A stretch of 64,000 nucleotides of DNA from contig NZ_CP149798.1 in NCBI RefSeq assembly GCF_037940415.1, positions 5,861,001 to 5,925,000 on the forward strand. Direction: 5' to 3'. The notes beneath the pieces are model-generated. The model was given only the letters and a program-made list of their open reading frames with translations, was not told where the DNA came from and made no database searches. The translations under genes were made by a program, and so were the position numbers. The stretch's first letter is position 1. Each line of letters begins with the position of its first letter. Shown piece after piece: positions 40,907 to 49,976 of the stretch. The stretch comes from Streptomyces sp. f51. Lineage in GTDB: Bacteria > Actinomycetota > Actinomycetes > Streptomycetales > Streptomycetaceae.

Positions 40907-42151
40907 TCAGGCGAGGTGCACGGGCAGGGAGCGGTGGCCGTTGGAGATGAAGGAGTCCACCGGCCTCAGCTCCTCCTCCGGGACGGCGAGCCGCAGGTCC
41001 GGAAAGCGTCCGAACAGGGCCGGAAGCGCGATCCGGGCCTCCAGGCGGCCCAGCGGCGCCCCGAGGCAGCGGTGCACACCGTGGCCGAAGGCGAGGTGCT
41101 CCTTGTCGGCGCGGGTCACGTCGAACAGGTCGGCGTCCTTGCCATGGCGCTCCGGATCACGCCCGGCGGCGGCGTACGCCGCGAGGATCGCCTCGCCCCG
41201 GGCGATCACGACGCCGTCGGGGCCGCCGAGTTCGGAGAGGGCGATGTCCTCGACGGCGTACCGCAGCGGCAGGCTCGCGACCGGCGCGTCCGCGCGCAGG
41301 GTCTCCTCCACCACGTCGTCCCAGCCCGCGCGGCCCTCCCGGACATGGGCGAGCTGTTCGGGGCGGGTGAGCAGGGCGTGCACGGCGTTGTCGATGAGGT
41401 TGACCGTCGTCTCGTGACCGGCGCTGACCATGAGGATCAGGGTGTCGAGCAGTTCCTGCTCGCTGAGCGCGGTGCCGTTCGTGTCGTCGCGGGCCGCGAT
41501 GAGCCCGGAGGTCAGGTCGTCGCCGGGTGACTTCCGCTTGGCGGCGACGAGTTCGGCCAGGACGACGAGCAGCCGGCCGTAGGCCGCCGTCATCTCGCCC
41601 GGTTCCGCGGAGGTGTCGAACATGCTGTCCACCAGCTCGCGCAGCTCGGGGCCCCGGTCCTCGGGCAGTCCGAACAGTTCGCTGATCACCTGGATCGGGA
41701 GGGGATAGCAGAACTCCTCGCGCAGGTCGACGACCTGGGCCCCGCGCCCGGCCTTCGCCACGCGGTCCAGCAGCTCCCGGGTGATCTCCTCGATGCGCGG
41801 CTGGAGCGCCGCCGTCCTGCGGGCGGTGAACGCCTTGGAGACCAGGGTGCGCAGGCGGCGGTGCTCACCCCCGTACGCGGTGAACATGTTCTCCGTGGCC
41901 ACCCAGGCGAACAGCGGCCACTCGGGCGTGATCGCGCCGCTCGCCAGCAGGGGCCAGTGCTGCGCGGCGTCCTTGGACACCCGGGGATCGGTGAGCAGCC
42001 GCTTCAGCAACTCGGGGCCGCTCACCGCCCAGGCCTGCACACCGCCGGGAAGCTCCACCCGGGCCAGTGGTCCTCTCTCGCGGATCCGGGCGGCCTCTCC
42101 ATGGATGTCGCGTCCGGTCGCGTCGATCACCAAAGGACGTGGTTCTGCCAT
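40907..42151 (-). CDS. Cytochrome P450, CYP154-like
   Basis: 414 aa from ATG 42151 (GGGGAGG 6 bases upstream). All P450 signatures are normal: I-helix MVSAGHETTVNLIDNAV, K-helix ExxR in VVEETLRADAPV, and heme loop LAFGHGVHRCLGAPLGRLEARIALP. The N-terminal pattern (HGEAARIRERGPLARVELPGGVQAWAVSG, WPLLASGAITPEWPL) matches CYP154 enzymes, which in Streptomyces pair with CYP157 in conservons. Unlike those tandem arrangements, this gene is convergent to the CYP157-like gene. Likely hydroxylates a small lipophilic metabolite; electrons must come from an unlinked ferredoxin. Confidence 0.93.
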   Translation of the reverse strand: MAEPRPLVIDATGRDIHGEAARIRERGPLARVELPGGVQAWAVSGPELLKRLLTDPRVSKDAAQHWPLLASGAITPEWPLFAWVATENMFTAYGGEHRRLRTLVSKAFTARRTAALQPRIEEITRELLDRVAKAGRGAQVVDLREEFCYPLPIQVISELFGLPEDRGPELRELVDSMFDTSAEPGEMTAAYGRLLVVLAELVAAKRKSPGDDLTSGLIAARDDTNGTALSEQELLDTLILMVSAGHETTVNLIDNAVHALLTRPEQLAHVREGRAGWDDVVEETLRADAPVASLPLRYAVEDIALSELGGPDGVVIARGEAILAAYAAAGRDPERHGKDADLFDVTRADKEHLAFGHGVHRCLGAPLGRLEARIALPALFGRFPDLRLAVPEEELRPVDSFISNGHRSLPVHLA

Positions 42152-42341
42152 CGGGAGCCTCCCCGCAGTCGAACTCCGATTCGCATACGGCACGTCACGC
42201 TACGCGACGAGCGGGGTCGCCGGGATGCCAGGGGTGCCGGATGCGTACGGTGCCAACTTCCGTGCGCGTACAGGCAATTGGCCTTTGCTTGTGCACGCGG
42301 GCAAGCCAGCCGGGGTTCGGATCCTGCCGTTCCTCCGCGCC

Positions 42342-42755
42342 TCAGGCGTGCTCGCGGCGCAGCAGCCGCCGGCGCGGCTCCTGGTCGGGGAGCCAGCCGA
42401 AGGCGAGGCAGCTGCCGACGGCTCCGAGGAGCAGGCCGACGAAGAAGCCGCCGAGGTTGGAGGTGACCCAGGTGCCGAGCGACAGCAGGATGCCCAGCAG
42501 GGAGTAGAACAGCCGCTGGGTCGGGTTGAAGAGGATCAGCAGGCCGCACAGCAGCATCGTGGTGGGCAGCAGATACCCCGCGAGGCCCTGCATCCCGATG
42601 TGCAGGACGACCTTCAGGGACGCCTTCTCGGTGAGGAGGATCTCCGCCCCTCCCAGGGCGAGCAGCAGCCCGCCCCAGAACGGGCGGTTCGCGCGCCACC
42701 GCCGGAAGGTCTCCCGCACGTCCAGGGTCTCGTCCTTCTGCGCCTCGGCACTCAT
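42342..42755 (-). CDS. DUF6114 membrane protein
   Basis: 137 aa. Four hydrophobic helices (FWGGLLLALGGAEILL, GLAGYLLPTTMLLCGLLILF, FYSLLGILLSLGTWVTSNLGG, FFVGLLLGAVGSCLAF) follow a short acidic N-terminus and an FRRWRANRPFW motif. The start overlaps the stop of the DUF6230 gene (TGATG), so the two products are probably made together and interact. This pair recurs in Streptomyces; no function is known. Confidence 0.85.
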   Translation of the reverse strand: MSAEAQKDETLDVRETFRRWRANRPFWGGLLLALGGAEILLTEKASLKVVLHIGMQGLAGYLLPTTMLLCGLLILFNPTQRLFYSLLGILLSLGTWVTSNLGGFFVGLLLGAVGSCLAFGWLPDQEPRRRLLRREHA

Positions 42756-43429
42756 CAGCAGCCTGTGTCGCTGAAGCGGAGCTTGAGACCGGGGAGCTTG
42801 AACACCCCTGCTGTGGTCGCGTAGTTGGTCTGGCGCAGGTTCGCGATGCGCACGGTGTCGGCCTGCTGGCTGAACACGCCCTTGGGGCCCTGGACCCCGG
42901 CCTTGTCGAGCGTGCTGGCGTCGTTGCCGATCTCGATGTTGTTGAAGGAGGCGTTGCCCGACAGCTCCGTGGAGTCGGTGGTCAGGTTGGTCGCCTGGAC
43001 CTTGTCCGACCCGCTGCCGGCGGTGATGAGCAGGTTCGTGCCCCCCAGGTCGACGCTCTGGCACAGGTGGTCCAGTGTCGCGTTCTTGATCGCCGAGGTG
43101 ACGATGAGGACCTGGCCGCCGGTGTCGCCCGCGTTGGGGCTGTCGTCGGCCATGTTGTCGAGGCCGCCGAACTGCTCGAAGCCGGTGCCGTTCAGCTCGG
43201 TCGCGGTGACCGTGAAGGGCATGCCGGAGATGGCGAACTGGACGCCGAGGGCGCCCTGCGCCGTCGCGATCATCAGTCCCGCGGCGACCACGGTGGCCGG
43301 TACCGCCATCACGGCGGCGCGGCGCAGCCGGACCCGCCCGCGTCTGTCCTGTCCGGCGGCGGCTGAACCGCTTTCCGGGTTCTCGGGCGTGGAACCGTTG
43401 GACGCCGTGGCGTCCGGGGACGAGGCCAT
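42755..43429 (-). CDS. DUF6230 secreted/membrane-anchored protein
   Basis: 224 aa, ATG preceded by GGGAG. A Ser/Pro/Asn-rich N-terminus of about 35 residues and RRGRVRLRR lead into one hydrophobic helix (VMAVPATVVAAGLMIATAQGALG). A ~150-residue extracytoplasmic beta-rich domain follows (FAISGMPFTVTATELNGTGFEQF, NATLDHLCQSVDLG, VFKLPGLKLRFSDTGC). Two Cys, one C-terminal. It is coupled to the DUF6114 membrane protein. Homologues have been mislabelled cholesterol esterase; no hydrolase motif is visible here. Confidence 0.85.
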   Translation of the reverse strand: MASSPDATASNGSTPENPESGSAAAGQDRRGRVRLRRAAVMAVPATVVAAGLMIATAQGALGVQFAISGMPFTVTATELNGTGFEQFGGLDNMADDSPNAGDTGGQVLIVTSAIKNATLDHLCQSVDLGGTNLLITAGSGSDKVQATNLTTDSTELSGNASFNNIEIGNDASTLDKAGVQGPKGVFSQQADTVRIANLRQTNYATTAGVFKLPGLKLRFSDTGC

Positions 43430-44148
43430 GTCTGCTCCCTGGGCACGTTCGATGCTGAAGTCGATGCGGGTGGGGCTCCATCGGCACGTTGTCCTGGCGC
43501 GGACAGCGGCTGCCGCGTACGCCTCCTCGCGCCTCCCGGCGGTTGCAAGGGCTTTCTCGTTACGCGGCAGTAGCCTTCGAGGAAGTTACCGGGGGTTACA
43601 CGAACGGGTCAAGGCGCGTGTGGGAAAACCGTGCCAGTTGTGTCCCACCCGTGAACAGTCATCCGCCGGACAGTCGCACTGAGCTTCAACTTCCTTGCTA
43701 CGCCTTGACGTTGACCATCCATCAGGTCTACAACTCTCCCTGTTTCCCGGATCCGTGGCGCCGGATCCGCCGGCCGACGCGCCCGTCACCTCCCGGACCC
43801 CGCTCTGCGGGGCGGTCATGGCGTGTTCCGGAGCGGCCCAGGCGCGTACGCCGACACGGCGCGCCGCACGGCCGTTCCCCGTTCCCGTGGCACCGGTTGC
43901 GGTCACCTTCCCCCCGAGGGCCGTGCCGGTCGCCCGGCTGTCGCTGCCGGCCCGTGGCGTACGGAGAAGGCGTCACGGACCGGCGGCGGTCACTCCCCGC
44001 ACCACTCCCGCACGCGGGCCCCGGCATGTTCGCCCGCCGTCGCGCGCGGCCGTCCCACCCCGCACACCGCGCCACCGTCTCGACCCGCACCCCCGCGCCC
44101 CGGCGCGGTCAGGCACCCACACCCCCATCGGAGAAGAGGCACCCCCCA
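43430..44148. other. Divergent intergenic region (720 bp) with a promoter candidate
   Basis: No supported gene. A possible rightward promoter is TTGACG (43705-43710), 18-bp spacer, TACAAC (43729-43734), followed by a roughly 410-bp GC-rich leader to the secreted-protein gene at 44149. Local base composition is less GC-rich around 43560-43745 than elsewhere in the window. Open frames downstream are Pro/Arg-rich and unconvincing. Confidence 0.45.
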
Positions 44149-44814
44149 ATGCGCACTCGCACCCTGCTCGCCCTCGCCGGAGCCGTCGCGGCCCTCTCGG
44201 CCTCCGCCGTCGTCCCCGCCTCCGCCGACGACGTCGCGGTCCTCACCACCGGCAGCGCCGCCGGGACCCCCGTCGCCGTCGGTGACGTCCTCGCCGCCTC
44301 GCTGGCGAGCGGCACCAACGCCACGCTCTACTCCAGCAGCACCGGCACGAGCGGCGTCTCCTGTTCCGCGTCGACCTTCACCGCGACCGCCGCCGACAAC
44401 CCGGCGTCCCCCGGCACGGCCACCGAGTCCCTCACCGGCCAGACCTTCAACGCCAGTTCGTGCAGCAGCAACGTCGTCGGCGTCCTCGGCGTCACCAGCA
44501 TCACCGTCGACAACCTGCCCTACAGCACCGCGGTGGGATCCGACGGAAGCGTCACGGTCACCCCGGCCGCCGGCTCCACCATCCAGACCACGGTCAAGCT
44601 GCGTTCGCTGCTGGGCACGCTGACCTGCGTCTACCGGGCCAACAGCCTGACGGGCACGGCGGACAACAGCGACAACAGCATCAACTTCACCAGCCAGCAG
44701 TTCACCAAGTTCTCGGGCTCGTCCCTCTGCTTCGCGAACGGCTACTTCACCGCGAAGTACGCCCCCGTGACCGACACCAGCCAGACGGGCAGCCCGGCGG
44801 TATTCGTCAACTGA
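44149..44814 (+). CDS. Secreted Ser/Thr-rich protein of unknown function
   Basis: 221 aa, ATG preceded by GGAGAAGAGG. Signal peptide MRTRTLLALAGAVAALSASAVV with cleavage after ASA. The mature protein is rich in Ser, Thr, Gly and Val with four Cys (GVSCSAS, SSCSSN, LTCVYRA, SSLCFANG) and beta-strand periodicity, suggesting an all-beta extracellular domain. Similar Streptomyces proteins are labelled only as signal-sequence proteins. Convergent with the LPMO gene, 18 bp apart. Confidence 0.8.
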   Translation: MRTRTLLALAGAVAALSASAVVPASADDVAVLTTGSAAGTPVAVGDVLAASLASGTNATLYSSSTGTSGVSCSASTFTATAADNPASPGTATESLTGQTFNASSCSSNVVGVLGVTSITVDNLPYSTAVGSDGSVTVTPAAGSTIQTTVKLRSLLGTLTCVYRANSLTGTADNSDNSINFTSQQFTKFSGSSLCFANGYFTAKYAPVTDTSQTGSPAVFVN

Positions 44815-44832
44815 TCCCCACGGGAAGCCGGT

Positions 44833-45792
44833 TCACTGCCGGCGTCGCAGCACCACGGCGACGCCGGCGGTGAGCAGCAGCGCCGCTCCCGCCCCGCCGG
44901 CGACCATGGGGAGGGCGGGACCGCCGCCCGAGGTGTTCTCGGCGGCGGGTGCCAGATGGTCGGTGCCCGCCTTCTCGGCGGCCGGACCGGCCGTGCTGGA
45001 CGGAGAGTCGGCCGGGGCCGAGACCGTCGAGGGGCTGGGTGTGGCGGTCGCCGACCGGGTCGCCTTGGGCGACGCCTTGGCGCTCTTGCCGGCGGAGCCG
45101 CTCGCCGTGGTCCCCGAAGTCCCGCTGCTCGTGGCCGGCTTCGAGGCTCCGCTCCCGCCGGAGAACACGACGTCCGAGCAGGAGTAGTACGTGTCCGGCG
45201 TGCTGGAGTTCTGCCAGATCGTGAACAGCATCTGGCGGCCGGTACGGCCGGAGGGCAGCGTGGCCCTGATGCGGTAGGCGCCGGCGACCAGCGCCGGGTC
45301 GGTGACCGACGCGAACGGTTTCTCCGGCAGGTCGGACCACTTCAGCGGCCGCGTCGGGCTGTAACCCTGCTTGGTCAGATAGAGCTTGAACGTTCCCTGG
45401 TGCGCGATCGTCGAGCTGTACTTCATCGTCAGGGCCGCCCCGGCCGTCAGACGGGTCGCCGGGAAGTCGGCGCGGGCCAGGTCGAGTCCCTTGTAGGCGG
45501 GCAGGTTGCCGCTGCACAGCTTTCCGTCCGGGATCACCGAACGGTCCCGGCCGTCGACCCCGCCCACCCGCAGGTTGTCCCACGCGGTGAAGGGAGCGCC
45601 GTTCGCGGCGATCGCCGCCCGGCAGGCAGCCGTCCGGTTCTGGCTGCCGCCCTCGGGCGAGCACGCGTACACGCGGCTGACCGGAGACGTCGGCGCGCCG
45701 TGCGCCGACGCGGTCCCCGCGGCCCACGTGGTGAGCAGCAGCGGAGCCGCCAGGGCGACGGCGGCCGCGGTGGCGGTGCGGTAGGCGGTCAT
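44833..45792 (-). CDS. Lytic polysaccharide monooxygenase (AA10) with C-terminal membrane anchor
   Basis: 319 aa from ATG 45792 (AGGAGA upstream). The signal peptide ends ASA, leaving His31 (AHGAPTSPVSR) as the copper-binding N-terminus. The second His of the histidine brace is His131 (TIAHQGTFKLYLT). Conserved AA10 parts are ACSPEGGSQNRTAACRAAI, LYLTKQGYSPTRPLKW, MLFTIWQNSSTPDTYYSC and SDVVF with the axial Phe position. A ~75-residue Ser/Thr/Pro/Ala linker, one C-terminal transmembrane helix and RRRQ would tether it to the cell; no LPxTG or LAxTG sorting motif is present. Oxidatively cleaves chitin or cellulose. No carbohydrate-binding module. Confidence 0.92.
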   Translation of the reverse strand: MTAYRTATAAAVALAAPLLLTTWAAGTASAHGAPTSPVSRVYACSPEGGSQNRTAACRAAIAANGAPFTAWDNLRVGGVDGRDRSVIPDGKLCSGNLPAYKGLDLARADFPATRLTAGAALTMKYSSTIAHQGTFKLYLTKQGYSPTRPLKWSDLPEKPFASVTDPALVAGAYRIRATLPSGRTGRQMLFTIWQNSSTPDTYYSCSDVVFSGGSGASKPATSSGTSGTTASGSAGKSAKASPKATRSATATPSPSTVSAPADSPSSTAGPAAEKAGTDHLAPAAENTSGGGPALPMVAGGAGAALLLTAGVAVVLRRRQ

Positions 45793-46323
45793 CCGGGACG
45801 TCTCCTCGATGCGTGGGCGAAGCACTGGGCGTGGCGCTGGGCGTGGCGGTGGGCCGTCGCGCGCGGCCGGGACACACACTCCACGCGTGGGGCACGGTGG
45901 GATACGGATGCCGCGGGCCGTGCGTTCAGATCCGCGATCCGCGCGAAACGGAACCACCGCGCGCGATCGCACCGGACGCGGCCCGGCCCTCCGCCGGACC
46001 AGGGGCCGAACACCGCCCGGGCCAAGGGCCGTACATCTCCCGGATCGAGGGCCGTGCGCCGCCCGGATCGAGGGCCGTGCATCTCCCGGATCGAGGGTTT
46101 TCCCGCTATCCCTCCGCTCCGCCGCCCGCCTAGGGTTCAGCGACCGCCGACGGCGGCTGCGCACCCTGTGTCCAGGACCCGGCCGTGCGCAGGACACCGG
46201 CGCGGCCGACAACAGCTCGAAGCCGACCGACCTAGGCCGAACGCTGAGCTCCACGGGGGGAGGGGCCGCCCGGCGCGCATCGCGTCGGACGGCCCCTTCT
46301 GTTCAGCCGGTACGGTGAGCCGC
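45793..46323. other. Intergenic region between LPMO and ARMT1-type genes
   Basis: 531 bp with divergent promoters expected. It contains the 23-bp tandem repeat array described separately. Open frames across it follow the repeat and lack start signals. I see no other gene. Confidence 0.55.
46003..46094. repeat. Four-copy 23-bp tandem repeat
   Basis: Units start at 46003, 46026, 46049 and 46072; the consensus begins GGGCCGTRCRYCKCCCGGAT and ends CGA. The last three copies differ at few positions; the first is more diverged. A partial fifth unit (GGGTTTTCCCG) follows. The period is not a multiple of three, so it is not a protein repeat. It lies 230 bp upstream of the ARMT1-type gene. Confidence 0.85.
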
Positions 46324-47523
46324 ATGCGCGATCCCGAGGTCCCCGCCCCCTTCGCAACCGGTCCCGACGGCGTCCCGGTGGTCGTGAGCTCGGTGCGCGG
46401 CTCCTTCCCCTGGAGCGTGCTGGCGCACCGGCACCCGGCGCTCATCCACAAGGTGCGGGACGCCTTTCCGTACGGTCCCGAGCAGCGTGACGCGCTGGAC
46501 GCCCTGCTCCGGAACTGCGCCGAAGGGGTCGTGGAACCGCTCGCGGAACCCGCCGCGGACCGCGGCCGGTGGGACGCCTGGGGCGGACGGGAGTACTACG
46601 GCCGCTCCTGGTTCGACCTGCCCTTCCTGTGGTCCGAGAGCTACTTCTACCGCAAACTCCTCGAAGCCGTCGGCTACTTCGAGCCGGGTCCCTGGCAGGG
46701 CATCGACCCCTTCCGTCCCTTCAAGCTCGCCGAACTCGACACCCCCGAGGCCGCCGCCGAACTCGCCGCGCTGGACGACCTCGCGCTCCGGCCCGCCGAC
46801 GAACAGGAGGAGGCGCTGCTGCGCGGATCCCTGTGGGGCAACCGCGCCGACCTCGGGTTCAGCCTGGCCGGAACCGGAGGCGCGGCGGCCGCCGAGGAGC
46901 GGCTCGTGGCCAACGACACCGAGCTGCTGCGGTCCCTGCTCACCGGCGGCACCCTCTGTGTCGTGGCGGACAACGCGGGCCGGGAACTCGTCCCCGACCT
47001 CCTCCTCGTCGACCATCTGCTCCGGCACGGCCGGATCGGGCGGGCCGCCCTGCACGTGAAGCCGTACCCGTACTACGTCTCCGACGCCACCGCGGCCGAC
47101 GTGCTGGACGCGCTGCGCCGGCTGACCGCCGCCAAGGGAGCCGCGGGCGAGGCCGGGAACCGCCTCTGGGCCGCCCTGTCCGAAGGCCGGCTGACCCTGC
47201 GGACCCATCCCTTCGCCTGCGGCCCGCTGCCGTACGCCGATCTGCCGGACGACCTGCGGCGGGAGTTCGCCGCCGCCGATGTGACCCTGCTGAAGGGCGA
47301 CCTGAACTACCGCCGGCTCATCGGCGACCGGCTGTACCCCGCCACGACCCCGTTCGCCGTCGCCACCGCAGGCTTTCCCGGGGCGGTGGCCACGCTGCGG
47401 ACGCTCAAGTCCGATGTCGTCGTCGGGCTCACGGCCTCCGTCGAGGCGGACCTCGACGCCACCGAGGGCGACAGCTGGCGCACCGCCGGAACCCACGCGC
47501 TGATCCAGGCGAGGCGCGGATGA
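46324..47523 (+). CDS. DUF89/ARMT1-family damage-control phosphatase
   Basis: 399 aa from ATG 46324 (an in-frame GTG at 46315 is an alternative). The DUF89 metal site is VVADNAGRELVPDLLLVDHLL, followed by HVKPYPYYVSDAT and the second conserved block LLKGDLNYRRLIGDR. The N-terminal ARMT1 region has SFPWSVLAHRHPALIHKV and RSWFDLPFLWSESYFYRKLL. These metal-dependent enzymes hydrolyse damaged or over-reactive sugar phosphates such as fructose-1-phosphate; the eukaryotic member was also reported as a protein carboxyl methyltransferase. It is 113 bp upstream of geosmin synthase on the same strand. Confidence 0.9.
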   Translation: MRDPEVPAPFATGPDGVPVVVSSVRGSFPWSVLAHRHPALIHKVRDAFPYGPEQRDALDALLRNCAEGVVEPLAEPAADRGRWDAWGGREYYGRSWFDLPFLWSESYFYRKLLEAVGYFEPGPWQGIDPFRPFKLAELDTPEAAAELAALDDLALRPADEQEEALLRGSLWGNRADLGFSLAGTGGAAAAEERLVANDTELLRSLLTGGTLCVVADNAGRELVPDLLLVDHLLRHGRIGRAALHVKPYPYYVSDATAADVLDALRRLTAAKGAAGEAGNRLWAALSEGRLTLRTHPFACGPLPYADLPDDLRREFAAADVTLLKGDLNYRRLIGDRLYPATTPFAVATAGFPGAVATLRTLKSDVVVGLTASVEADLDATEGDSWRTAGTHALIQARRG

Positions 47524-47636
47524 CCGCCGAGCCCATGGCAGGGGCAACGCGCGCGGCTTTCGGGCGGGTTCACGCGATGGTGTGATCATGTCCTGGCCTG
47601 CGGATGTGCGCGCGGAGCCCTGGGTAGGGCCCGGCC

Positions 47637-49814
47637 ATGACGCAGCCGTTCCGACTCCCGCGCTTCTACATGCCCTACGCCGCCCGGCTCAACCCGCACC
47701 TCGACGAGGCGCGGGCCCACTCCGGCGAGTGGGCCCGCGAGATGGGCATGCTCGAAGGCTCGGGCATCTGGGAGCAGACCGACCTCGACGCCCACGACTA
47801 CGGCCTGTTGTGCGCCTACACCCATCCCGACTGCGACGGACCGGCGCTCAGTCTGATCACCGACTGGTACGTGTGGGTGTTCTTCTTCGACGACCACTTC
47901 CTGGAGACCTTCAAGCGCACCCAGGACCGCGCCGGCGGCAAGGCCTACCTGGACCGGCTCCCCCTCTTCATGCCACTCGACCTGTCGGCCCCCGTCCCCG
48001 AACCGGAGAATCCCGTGGAGGCGGGACTCGCCGACCTGTGGGCGCGCACGGTGCCCTCGATGTCCACCGCGTGGCGCGCGCGGTTCGCCGAGTCCACCGA
48101 GCACCTGCTCAACGAGTCGATGTGGGAGCTGTCCAACATCGACGAGGGGCGGATCGCCAACCCCGTCGAGTACATCGAGATGCGCCGCAAGGTGGGCGGA
48201 GCCCCCTGGTCGGCGGGGCTCGTGGAGTTCGCGACCGCCGAAGTGCCCGAGCCCGTCGCCGGTTCGAGGCCGCTGCGGGTCCTGATGGAGACGTTCTCGG
48301 ACGGCGTCCACCTGCGCAACGACCTGTTCTCCTACCAGCGGGAGGTCGAGGAGGAGGGCGAGCTCAGCAACGGCGTCCTCGTCCTGGAGTCGTTCTTCGG
48401 CTGCACGACACAGCAGGCCGCCGAGACCGTCAATGACGTGCTCACCTCGCGGCTCCACCAGTTCGAGCACACGGCGCTCACCGAGGTGCCCGCGCTGGCC
48501 CTGGAGCGGGGCCTCGACGCCGCGGAGGCCGCCGCCGTCGCCGCGTACACGCGCGGGCTCCAGGACTGGCAGTCCGGCGGACACGAATGGCACATGCGCT
48601 CCAGCCGCTACATGAACAAGGGCGCCGTCGAGGAGGCACGGACCCCCGTCCCGAGCGGGCTCGGCACGTCCGCGACGGACGTCGGGGCGCTGCTCTCGGC
48701 GGCCGGGGCGGAGCGGCTGCGCGCGTACGGCCATGTCCCGTTCGAGAAGGTCGGGCCGTCCGTGCTCCCCGACTTCCACATGCCCTTCGAGGTCACCCTC
48801 AGCCCGCACCTCGCGGGCGCCCGCGAGCGTCTCGGGGGCTGGATGCACGCCATGGGCATGCTCCGGGAGGGCGTCTGGGACGAGGACAAGCTGATCGCGT
48901 ACGACCTGCCGCTCTGCGCCGCGGGCATCCATCCCGACGCGACACCCGAGGCCCTCGACCTCGGTTCGCGGTGGCTGGCCTGGGGCACGTACGCCGACGA
49001 CTACTACCCGCTGTGCTTCGGCAACCACCGTGACCTGGCCGCCGCCAGGCTCGCCACCGCGCGCCTGTCCGCCTGCATGCCCGAGGAGGGCGAGGAGCCG
49101 CCCGTCCCGGTCAACGGCATGGAACGCGGACTGATCGACCTGTGGCGGCGCACGACCGCGGACATGGCCCCGGAGGCCAGGAACACCCTGCGCGCCTCGG
49201 TGGACGTGATGACGGAGAGCTGGCTGTGGGAGCTGTCCAACCGGATCCAGGGCCGCATCCCCGACCCGGTGGACTATCTGGAGATGCGCCGGGCCACCTT
49301 CGGCTCCGAGCTCACCATGAGCCTGTCCCGCCTCGGACACGGCCGGACGGTCCCCCCGGAGGTCTACCGCAGCGGCCCGGTCCGGTCGCTGGAGAACGCG
49401 GCCATGGACTACGCGATGCTCCTGAACGACGTCTTCTCGTACCAGAAGGAGATCGAGTACGAGGGAGAGATCCACAACGGCATCCTCGTCGTACGGAACT
49501 TCTTCGGCTGCGACTACCCGACCGCGCTCGGCATCGTCCATGATCTGATGACCCGGCGCATGGAGCAGTTCCAGCATGTCGTCGCACACGAACTGCCGCT
49601 CCTCTACGAGGACTTCAAGCTCTCGGAGGAAGCGCGCGAGGTGATGCGGGGCTATGTCGCCGAGCTGGAGAACTGGCTGGCGGGAGTCCTGAGATGGCAT
49701 CAGGACTGCCACCGGTACGGCGCGGCCGACCTGGCCAGGCGCGCCCACGGCTTCGTGCCGGACCAGGTGCCGGCGCCGCCCCTGGCCCTTCGGGCGGAGC
49801 CCGTGTCGCTCTGA
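47637..49814 (+). CDS. geoA: Germacradienol/geosmin synthase (bifunctional sesquiterpene cyclase)
   Basis: 725 aa, the family's full length, with two terpene-synthase domains. N-terminal domain: Asp-rich motif FFFDDHFLE and NSE triad NDLFSYQREVEEEGE (converts farnesyl diphosphate to germacradienol). C-terminal domain: DDYYP and NDVFSYQKEIEYEGE (converts germacradienol to geosmin plus acetone). The substrate-sensing segment FVIGRI-like LSNIDEGRIANPVEY is also present. The start is the ATG at 47637 with a weak GGGTAGGG upstream. No dedicated regulator is adjacent; a short palindrome follows the stop (49824-49837). Confidence 0.97.
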   Translation: MTQPFRLPRFYMPYAARLNPHLDEARAHSGEWAREMGMLEGSGIWEQTDLDAHDYGLLCAYTHPDCDGPALSLITDWYVWVFFFDDHFLETFKRTQDRAGGKAYLDRLPLFMPLDLSAPVPEPENPVEAGLADLWARTVPSMSTAWRARFAESTEHLLNESMWELSNIDEGRIANPVEYIEMRRKVGGAPWSAGLVEFATAEVPEPVAGSRPLRVLMETFSDGVHLRNDLFSYQREVEEEGELSNGVLVLESFFGCTTQQAAETVNDVLTSRLHQFEHTALTEVPALALERGLDAAEAAAVAAYTRGLQDWQSGGHEWHMRSSRYMNKGAVEEARTPVPSGLGTSATDVGALLSAAGAERLRAYGHVPFEKVGPSVLPDFHMPFEVTLSPHLAGARERLGGWMHAMGMLREGVWDEDKLIAYDLPLCAAGIHPDATPEALDLGSRWLAWGTYADDYYPLCFGNHRDLAAARLATARLSACMPEEGEEPPVPVNGMERGLIDLWRRTTADMAPEARNTLRASVDVMTESWLWELSNRIQGRIPDPVDYLEMRRATFGSELTMSLSRLGHGRTVPPEVYRSGPVRSLENAAMDYAMLLNDVFSYQKEIEYEGEIHNGILVVRNFFGCDYPTALGIVHDLMTRRMEQFQHVVAHELPLLYEDFKLSEEAREVMRGYVAELENWLAGVLRWHQDCHRYGAADLARRAHGFVPDQVPAPPLALRAEPVSL

Positions 49815-49823
49815 CGGACCGGA

Positions 49824-49837
49824 CCGGACCGGTCCGG
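49824..49837. terminator. GC palindrome after the geosmin synthase gene
   Basis: CCGGACCGGTCCGG is a perfect palindrome starting 9 bp after the stop codon, preceded by further GGACC repeats. A weak terminator is the likely role. Confidence 0.4.
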
Positions 49838-49976
49838 GCGGAGACAGGTCCCTCGCGCGGATCGTTTCCGGGACGGGGCCCGTCCAGTCTCACTCGTTCG
49901 GGGATCGTCGCGCGCCGGAGCGAGGGGTAGGGCAGGAGCCGAAGGCGGTCCGTGGAACATCTGCCGGAGGCGACTC

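Noticed and set aside
43489..44148. N-terminal extension of the secreted protein at 44149
   Set aside because: The upstream in-frame sequence is Pro/Arg-rich and would bury the clear signal peptide; GGAGAAGAGG before ATG 44149 marks the start.
46003..46094. 23-bp repeat as a CRISPR array
   Set aside because: Repeats are directly tandem with no spacers and no cas genes are present.
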